DNA from: Melitaea cinxia
Taxonomy: Eukaryota; Arthropoda; Insecta; Lepidoptera; Nymphalidae
Assembly (NCBI RefSeq): GCF_905220565.1
Contig: NC_059399.1
Location: 5,425,501 to 5,489,500 of the forward strand
DNA: 64,000 bases
Direction of reading: 5' to 3'
The position numbers were made by a program, and so were the translations under genes. The notes under the pieces are model-generated. The model had not been told where the DNA came from. It saw only the letters and a list, made by a program, of their open reading frames with translations, and did no database searches. Of this stretch, positions 57,521-64,000 are shown in pieces. Each line of letters begins with the position of its first letter. Position 1 is the first letter of the stretch.

Positions 57521-58945
57521 GCCTATCGCCTCATATTAATACTTAACAGATTAATTAACATTTATAATTACTGGTCTGCTCTAATAATGTTGGGAGCCTT
57601 TTCCGTCTCAAATAAGATAATTTGCAAACGACGAGATTATGAGATAAGTGCAAAGGTTTCGGTTTTTAAATTAACACAAACTTACAGTATTAGGTTCCTG
57701 TGTTTGTTATATTAGCAAAAATAAACCGAACTTAATAAGTATGTTGTGAGCGTTCATTAAGTTGCGACAATAGTCAACGGGACTCACAGTCGGCTTCGTA
57801 AGAAAGGTTCTTACGTCAGACACGTATGATTGAACACCGTCCGTGACAAATTTATTAAATATTCGCATATGTTTCACTTGTTGTGCAGGATGTTTTACGT
57901 TTGCCACTTTCTAAAAATGCCTACATTAACAAACCAAACATTAATAAAGATTACATTTAAAATATTCTATTTAAGATTAACTTGCTTACCTTTAAACCGG
58001 CAAACCGTGAACGAAATATTAATTTTGTTTGAAAATCGGTGTTTAAGTGTCAATAAGGATGTAATTTAGAAAAATTATCAAAAAATAAAAATATACATTT
58101 TGGGAAAACAGATTTTTTTAAAGTCCTGTAAAACGGACAGTACTTACTGCTTACGTAATAGTTAAGTTTCTTTACCAGTTTTATTATTTGTATTATATTT
58201 ATTATATTATATATTTGCATTCAATAATTATTATTGATGTGATGACGAAAACGTTTCAGTAAAATATAAATAAATAAACTCCCATTTTTTCGAAATTATA
58301 GCTGACCAATGAAATTTAACCAAGACTTAGGTAATCTTACAGATGGGACAATTGCACTGTAAAAATTAAGCGCTAGTCTTTCTTCTTCATAGGTATTTAT
58401 TTAAATATCAAATCCCGTTAATGTTTTGAGAACAGTAAATTTAAATCACTCGTATACAGTTGTCCTAAAAAACGGACTAATTGCTTTAATGGTTAAGATA
58501 ATAATGTTAAATTAATGAACAAATCTGATCGTAAAAGAATAATTTACTGTTTTACTTGTAAACTTTTTCGCAGTATTAACAGAATTTTGTTAGTTTCAAT
58601 TAAAATAAGTAACCATTCAATAAATACAATTAATTTTAATTTTTCGGCTTTCGCCCAATTAATAAATCCAATTTGAATTTTAACACGCTTCGAAAAAAAA
58701 ATTCCACGTCCTAAATTGTGAACCGATTTAAGTTAGATTGTTTTTTTTTTCTAATTAGATACATAGGTGGGTGTTGTTTGTATTTTATTAATTCAATAAA
58801 AAAAAATATTTAAATATTTTATTATTCTTTATTAGAATGACTGATCGAAAGAAAATTCATCAGCAGACGGCAATGAAATTTTTACAATAAACAATCATAG
58901 GGACGCGTGTAGTAGTACATTTTGATATTCAATTTATTAAGTTCT
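57521..58945. other. Non-coding, nothing recognised
   Basis: AT-rich. A unique GC-richer patch at 57770-57850 (CAACGGGACTCACAGTCGGC) is crossed by open frames on both strands without motif support. Confidence 0.4.
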
Positions 58946-59130
58946 GGTACAGTGGTCAACTGGCTATCGCGCTGCTGGTCGCGGAGTCCATTCCTGCGTA
59001 AATGCTTGTACAGTTTATAATTAATAGAGATGCTTGTTTAGTTCTAGGCGTTTGTGTTTGTGATATGCGTCTTTCTAGACTCTCGTTGATTTTCATCTTA
59101 CTTTTTTGTTTGCACGTTACTGGGGACCGT
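58946..59130 (+). repeat. tRNA-derived SINE (family C, copy 2)
   Basis: GGTACAGTGGTCAACTGGCT (box A-like) and GGTCGCGGAGTCCATTCCTG (degenerate box B) are followed by TAATTAATAGAGATGCTTGT and GGCGTTTGTGTTTGTGATAT, a body I recall as a lepidopteran SINE. Confidence 0.6.
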
Positions 59131-60189
59131 TAAGTGTTAAGCATTCTTATTATTCTTGTTATGTGCCTATTATTATTAATATATTATGACTTAAGTTTTA
59201 TTCTTAATTTGCAATGGAAGCTTAAACGTACGAGACACAAGATGTCCTTGTGCGTGCGACACAGCTCTACATTGCCTATGTTTTGTTTCATAGCACTTGT
59301 TGCTGTAGGTACTAAGATTATGATTACATGAACAAGTCAAGGAATAAAATATAATTAGTTACACGAGTATTATAATGATTAACTTATTGTACAATAACAT
59401 TTCTGACAAGTACCCGTTGCCATAAAATTTTGAGAAATTGAAAGAAAGAGGAGAGAAAAAACTTTTTTTTTTAAATCTATTACATTGAAATTTAAAATAA
59501 CATAAAGACATTAAGTATGAATATTAAAAAATAAAATTTCTAGATAGCTTGGTAATTTATATGTGAAATCATGAGGTCGATATATAAAACCCATCTCTTA
59601 TTTTTACTTGTTTATCGATTCCTATATTAAATCCTAAAGCTCTCATATTATAAAGAAAAACAAAACAAGTCAACCGTACTTTTACGATGATCTTATTATA
59701 ATAAAGAATAGTGCTATAAAATTGAAAAGCAAGTCGAATATGTCTTGACACTCGTGTGGCGCAGGGTCAGCGAGATAAGTCCACATAAATCCGAGATTGA
59801 TTCCCGGATCAGACGGATAGTCGCGGGCATCGAAGTGAAGACGATTCCTTACTCACGACCCACTGATCCCTATGACCGACTCCTAAAGCGATTTGTGATG
59901 CTATTCTCCGACACTTTTGAGTCAGTGAATATTGATCACGTATAAACAATGACGTCCTGGTATTCTCCTTAGTTTATCCTCTTGGAATAGCAGTAAAATT
60001 TTATTACTTCATACCGGTAATATATATAATCGTAATCATAATCGTCATCATGGCAATAATGTAGCTTCAATAATTCGGTCGTCAGCATATCTTTCAAGTC
60101 GCTTATCTCAATTCAATTTAAGCTCTTGTTACACGTTCGAATAAACGCAGAACCTTTGTTTGGAAGGAAATACAACAGTTTTACAGTCG
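59131..60189. other. Non-coding, nothing firm
   Basis: A GC-richer piece at 59748-59860 (GTGTGGCGCAGGGTCAGCGA ... GATTGATTCCCGGATCAG) has weak box A/B-like words and may be SINE-derived. Otherwise AT-rich. Confidence 0.3.
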
Positions 60190-60430
60190 TAATTTAGCGA
60201 AGTGCGAAGTTCCGTCACATCAGGGGGTACGCGGATTCTCGGTTAGGTGTAAGAATATGCGCCCAGTGTTGTAGGCCTTGAATATTCTGCGGTGTTGCCA
60301 CACGCAATAAATCGCAGGGAGTGATGGCGCGCTTTTTGCTGGGCGACATTTTTTCCCGCGCTAGTGCCGCATATATCACCGGCCGGTACGTAGTGACTTA
60401 TGCGGTTGTCTCAAGTCCCGCTTAAAATAA
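60190..60430. promoter_or_regulatory. Candidate regulatory patch, CpG-rich
   Basis: GCAATAAATCGCAGGGAG (60304) and AAAATAAATCGCACC (60424) repeat an ATAAATCGCA motif around a CpG-rich core (CCGGCCGGTACGTAGTGACT). Unique in the window; no exon-like frame. Confidence 0.35.
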
Positions 60431-60959
60431 ATCGCACCATTTTTTGAAAGGCATATTATTCCTTTTGTTTACTTTTTATTCGTACTTAATACTTCTTGCC
60501 TCCGTCAGGTCAACGTTAGGGTCCGGTGTAGGCAATTTATTTTGTTCGAAAATTGTCTTAATGCTCGACAGTCGTTTACACGTTATACCTATTTGGAACT
60601 TGAATTTTAAAACGTATCAAGTCTTATTTGCCACAGATTTGATTTTTTTATCAAAAGTTAATCTTAGCGTAAAAAATATTCGCAACTAAAATCCTAAACT
60701 TGGATAAGGACATCGCAGCTGGGTACGTCCCGACCACAACTCTGTTGAAGCGTAAACGCTTACAAAATAACTAAAACTTATAGAAGAAGTAAAAAGATCA
60801 ATCGCAAACATTAATTGTGTACAACAACGTGGCACCCTTGAAATCCGACAGATCGTAGACCGCAAATAAAACCGAGCTATTAAGTAAAGCAAGTCGGGGA
60901 GCGTTTTATAGGTACATTATTCGATGTCCTTTCTTCTGAAATACGATTAAAATTGAATA

Positions 60960-61130
60960 GGTCCATATGTCGCCGGCAGCGGCCCCGTTGCGTCACAATC
61001 ACACGGCCGGCTGCATTTTCAATTTGCCACGAGATAAGCGCGAGTTTTGGACGTTTTTCTGCGGAATGGCGGAATTGATCCGGTGACTTATGGCGAACGT
61101 AAGACGGACGGTCAATTGAATCGTCTCCTT
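60960..61130. promoter_or_regulatory. Candidate regulatory patch, CpG-rich
   Basis: GCCGGCAGCGGCCCCGTTGC, CACACGGCCGGCTGCATTTT and GAGATAAGCGCGAG (GATA core) in AT-rich surroundings. Unique. An open frame on the minus strand (60999-61337) crosses it but looks random. Confidence 0.33.
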
Positions 61131-62993
61131 ATTTAATTTAATGTTATTGAAAATATATGCGACGTATTCATACCCGTTTAACCGTGTAATGAGTTCCTCG
61201 TCGATACGGGATACTAAAGCAAATATCGATAAAAGTTCAATTTTATTAATGTAAGTAAAAGAAATAAAAAGGCATATTGAAATATCAATAAGTATTGATA
61301 ATTTATTCGCAATTTTATTTAAAATACACAACTTCACAATGTTTCGTTTTAAAAACTAAAACTTTAGGTACGGGATATCGTTACAGGCTGTTTCTGCGGT
61401 GATCGCTAATTTACATTTTTAATATTTTGATATATTTATTTTCTAAGGTCATTTACATTTTTCATATTTACACATACTTTCTGATATCGAAACAATGTTT
61501 TTAGAAAACGTCGTTTAAATGATACAATTTTTCGAAACGACAAACCCCCAAAAACAATATTTCGTGATTAATTTATGGCCACACAATCTTATTTTTATAA
61601 AATACAGCAATACAAATAAACCATGTAATATTTTATAACAAATCAACGTAATCACAACAAATTTGTTACAAACCCAATTTTGTGACCTGGTATCATGATG
61701 GGCATAATAAGAAACTATTTGTAACGTTGGAAAATAATAATCCTCATACTGACAATGTTTTATCGTAAATTTATTTACAACGTACGAATTACATCTATCA
61801 TATAAATTACTATTGCATTTTTAATAAAGACTACACAAATCGAATTTACAAAAGAAACGTCTGGAATTATTGAACACATCACAATTCCTATAGCGAACCG
61901 ATAATTCAAATTAAATACAATATAAAAATAAAACAATCTATACAGGAACGTAATATAACTTAATAAGATATGTACAAAATACACATTTTTTACGATACGA
62001 TACCTACTTAGGTATATATATTTATATAAATCATCTAAGCGGACATAGTTAACCTTACCTAATATTATAATACTGTACAATTTCGCTAGTTACTTCACCT
62101 TGTAAAACGAACTTAGACCCGCGTCACACTTAACCACCGAATCACTTTTACCTCTAAAAATTATTTTAAATTATTTTTAATACTCACAAGCCTGCATCCC
62201 TTTATGTCGGTAAAACTCGATTTTGCCGATTTTTTACAACAAAAATAAAAATATCAAAGTTTAATTATCAATAGAAATTAAAATAAACTTCATTATTAAT
62301 TAATCCATTGATTTACATTTCGAAAAATAAAAACGGCAAAAACGTTTTACGATTATCGATAACCTCGATAAACCGAAAGGGTCAGTAGCAGTCGACTTAA
62401 GATCCGGTAGTTGAGAGTGATACGACTTATTTTAATACTCGTAGGGAACGAATCACGGTATATAAAAAACATTGGGATAACAACTGGTTTTAATCAGATA
62501 TGTCGATCGATTCGTTAAGACGAACCGATGTGCGTTTATAATAGCGCTTAGAAACATCAATTCTGTCACAGTCTTATAAATTAGTGTGATGTGTGGAAGT
62601 GTCGCGATGGCCTATGATGCTACAAGTGAAATCACAGTATCTATATGTGATGTATCTGTCCAGATCGCTCCTGGAGAGACGTACCTACATATCCACAGTA
62701 TTAATGCTCACGTACGGTTCACTTATCACGTGTATTCGCTTCGCCATCCCGTCTGTAAAGAAATAATCATGTTATCGTCTAGTTTACATTATTTCCATTA
62801 ACATTTGCCGATAGAGCCTGAGACCGATATCGTAACCAGTTCTGAGGGATACGGTTAAGATAAAATCAGAGTTATAGTCAATCTAAATCGTCACTACTGA
62901 TTACAAATTGCTTTAATTTAACGCTAACGAATTAGAAAAAAAAAATGTTCAATGAGAACCATGAGATATAATTAAGTTGTTGGCTTGACTCAC
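61131..62993. other. Non-coding, nothing recognised
   Basis: AT-rich sequence upstream (plus coordinates) of the coding exon, presumably intron of the minus-strand gene. A frame at 61775-62080 on the minus strand is AT-rich and hydrophobic with no motif. Confidence 0.4.
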
Positions 62994-63133
62994 CATAGAG
63001 TTTAGTTGCGCGAGGTGGTGATGGTGGTAAGGGTTATGAGAGGCAGGCGGCGGGGCGAAACCCTGATGCGGGGCTCCGTACCAGTGTGACATGTGTGCCG
63101 CCGCTGGGTGCACTAAGCCTACTTGGTGCTGAC
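62994..63133 (-). CDS. Internal coding exon of a His/Ala/Pro-rich protein, probably a developmental transcription factor
   Basis: On the minus strand a T-rich tract ending TTTTCCTCACCTACAG precedes the exon, and the exon ends with CTCTATG followed by the consensus donor GTGAGT. It is 140 nt, entering in phase 1 and leaving in phase 0. The peptide GQHQVGLV-HPAAAHMSHWYGAPHQGF-APPPASHNPYHHHHLAQLNSM is rich in His, Pro and Ala, like the low-complexity flanks of insect homeobox, Pax or other DNA-binding factors. No DNA-binding domain is in this exon, so the gene cannot be named. The CpG-rich codon use contrasts with the AT-rich surroundings. The next exon would lie at lower coordinates, possibly at 34.6 kb or outside the window. 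Confidence 0.75.
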
Positions 63134-63273
63134 CTGTAGGTGAGGAAAATAGTTTATAGTTAACATCTTCAATAACGTAATTGCTTCTGTTCACGATTCT
63201 TTGTTATAACAACTTCTGATTGTTTATAAAATTTAAACTACAACAAAAATATACTCATACGTATTGTGTGTTA

Positions 63274-63485
63274 TCTCTACTAATATTATAAAGCTGAAAA
63301 GTTTGTTTGTTTGTTTGTTCGTTTGTTTGTTTATACGCGCTAATTTCAGGAACTACTGGTTCGATTTTAAAAATTATATATTTGTCTTGGGTAGCCCATT
63401 TACCGAGAAAGACTGTATATAGGCTATGTAATATTTTAGTATCTTTTTCCTCAAATTAACTCGGGTGAAAGGGGGGCACAGCTAG
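63274..63485 (+). mobile_element. Short Helitron-like element (212 bp)
   Basis: It starts TCTCTACTAATATTATAAAG after A, continues with a GTTT/GTTC tract (63299-63334), TTTCAGGAACTACTGGTTCG and TATATAGGCTATGTAATATT, and ends GGGGGGCACAG CTAG at 63482-63485. It is the plus-strand counterpart of 24089-24257. The base after CTAG is A rather than T. Confidence 0.75.
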
Positions 63486-64000
63486 ATGATTATAATTGCA
63501 TTTATTTATCAATTTGTTTCGTATATTTTAGACAAAATATTGACTATTATATCCAATCCCGGAAACTAATTTATGGGGTTGGGGGGAAAGAGGGGGTTGG
63601 GGGGGAGGGGAGGAGGGTGGATTTTCACCCCTCCGGCATACTATTTTCGTGTAAACCCCGTTGTTACAGAGATAAGGTTATGGTTAAATTTTTGTTATTT
63701 TTGACTCCACCTTAATTCTGGTGCTGCGGTAAGTTTACTCATGCTCCGTTCTGCGACTATCACGCGTTATTTTCCAAGAAATTTACGTAAAAACGATTTT
63801 TACTGTAAGATGAAAATACGATACGAACTGACCTTTAACGACTGACGAATAGACACTTTTAAACAAAATAACGCCACTTTTAAACAAAATAACGCGTAGT
63901 TGTGCTGCGGGACGTGCACTCATGCTCCGTTTTGGGACTTTCACACGTTATTTTTCGAACTAATGATGAAATAAAATGATAATTTAAAACACAATAACAA
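63486..64000. repeat. G-rich and locally duplicated sequence at the right edge
   Basis: A G-run cluster at 63575-63620 is followed by two similar blocks (GTGCTGCGGTAAGTTTACTC at 63721 and GTGCTGCGGGACGTGCACTC at 63902), 181 bp apart and both continuing into CATGCTCCGTT and ACGCGTTATTTT or ACACGTTATTTT. Between them CACTTTTAAACAAAATAACG plus C is tandemly doubled (63854-63895). It is probably part of an unclassified element extending beyond the window. Confidence 0.5.

Overview
This window is eukaryotic nuclear DNA, almost certainly from a moth or butterfly (Lepidoptera). The evidence is an AT-rich background, RTE-type LINE 3' ends with the Lepidoptera-style peptide signature (QWAGHLCRRTDGRW, EAYVQQWTA), tRNA-derived SINEs, many short Helitron-like elements ending in CTAG, and a piggyBac element. 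There are no rRNA genes, genuine tRNA genes, CRISPR arrays or bacterial operons.

Host coding content is very sparse. One well-supported internal coding exon lies on the minus strand at 62994-63133 (His/Ala/Pro-rich, with clean splice sites). A second candidate minus-strand exon is at 34603-34878. The first 640 bases are a CpG-rich island with CCAAT and GC boxes that looks like a promoter. The rest reads as long intron or intergenic DNA in which GC/CpG-rich patches (candidate enhancers) alternate with transposon debris. A large intron of a developmental gene is a reasonable inference, but the gene is not identified.

The main find is at 19297-22974: an apparently intact two-exon piggyBac transposon (587-residue transposase with the DDD triad) flanked by CTAA rather than TTAA. 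Its 3' part carries a second DNA transposon (21734-22824). That inner element has ends made of 20-bp palindromes repeated every ~29-30 bp, and it contains a broken KRBA2/Ginger-like integrase gene.

Other mobile DNA: three RTE LINE fragments (1084, 47920, 55979), the last interrupted by a Helitron and by a Harbinger-like element with TTA duplication; a ~2 kb Helitron-like element at 41887-43904 with five 282-bp tandem units and a second Helitron nested at an A^T site; at least eight smaller Helitron-like copies; several SINE families; and a family with AACCGACTTC inverted ends. Three perfect or near-perfect fold-back hairpins (14.3, 27.0 and 48.1 kb), two of them inside recognisable retroelements, look like template-switch mutations.

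All calls rest on reading the sequence. Family assignments come from recalled motifs, not from database searches.
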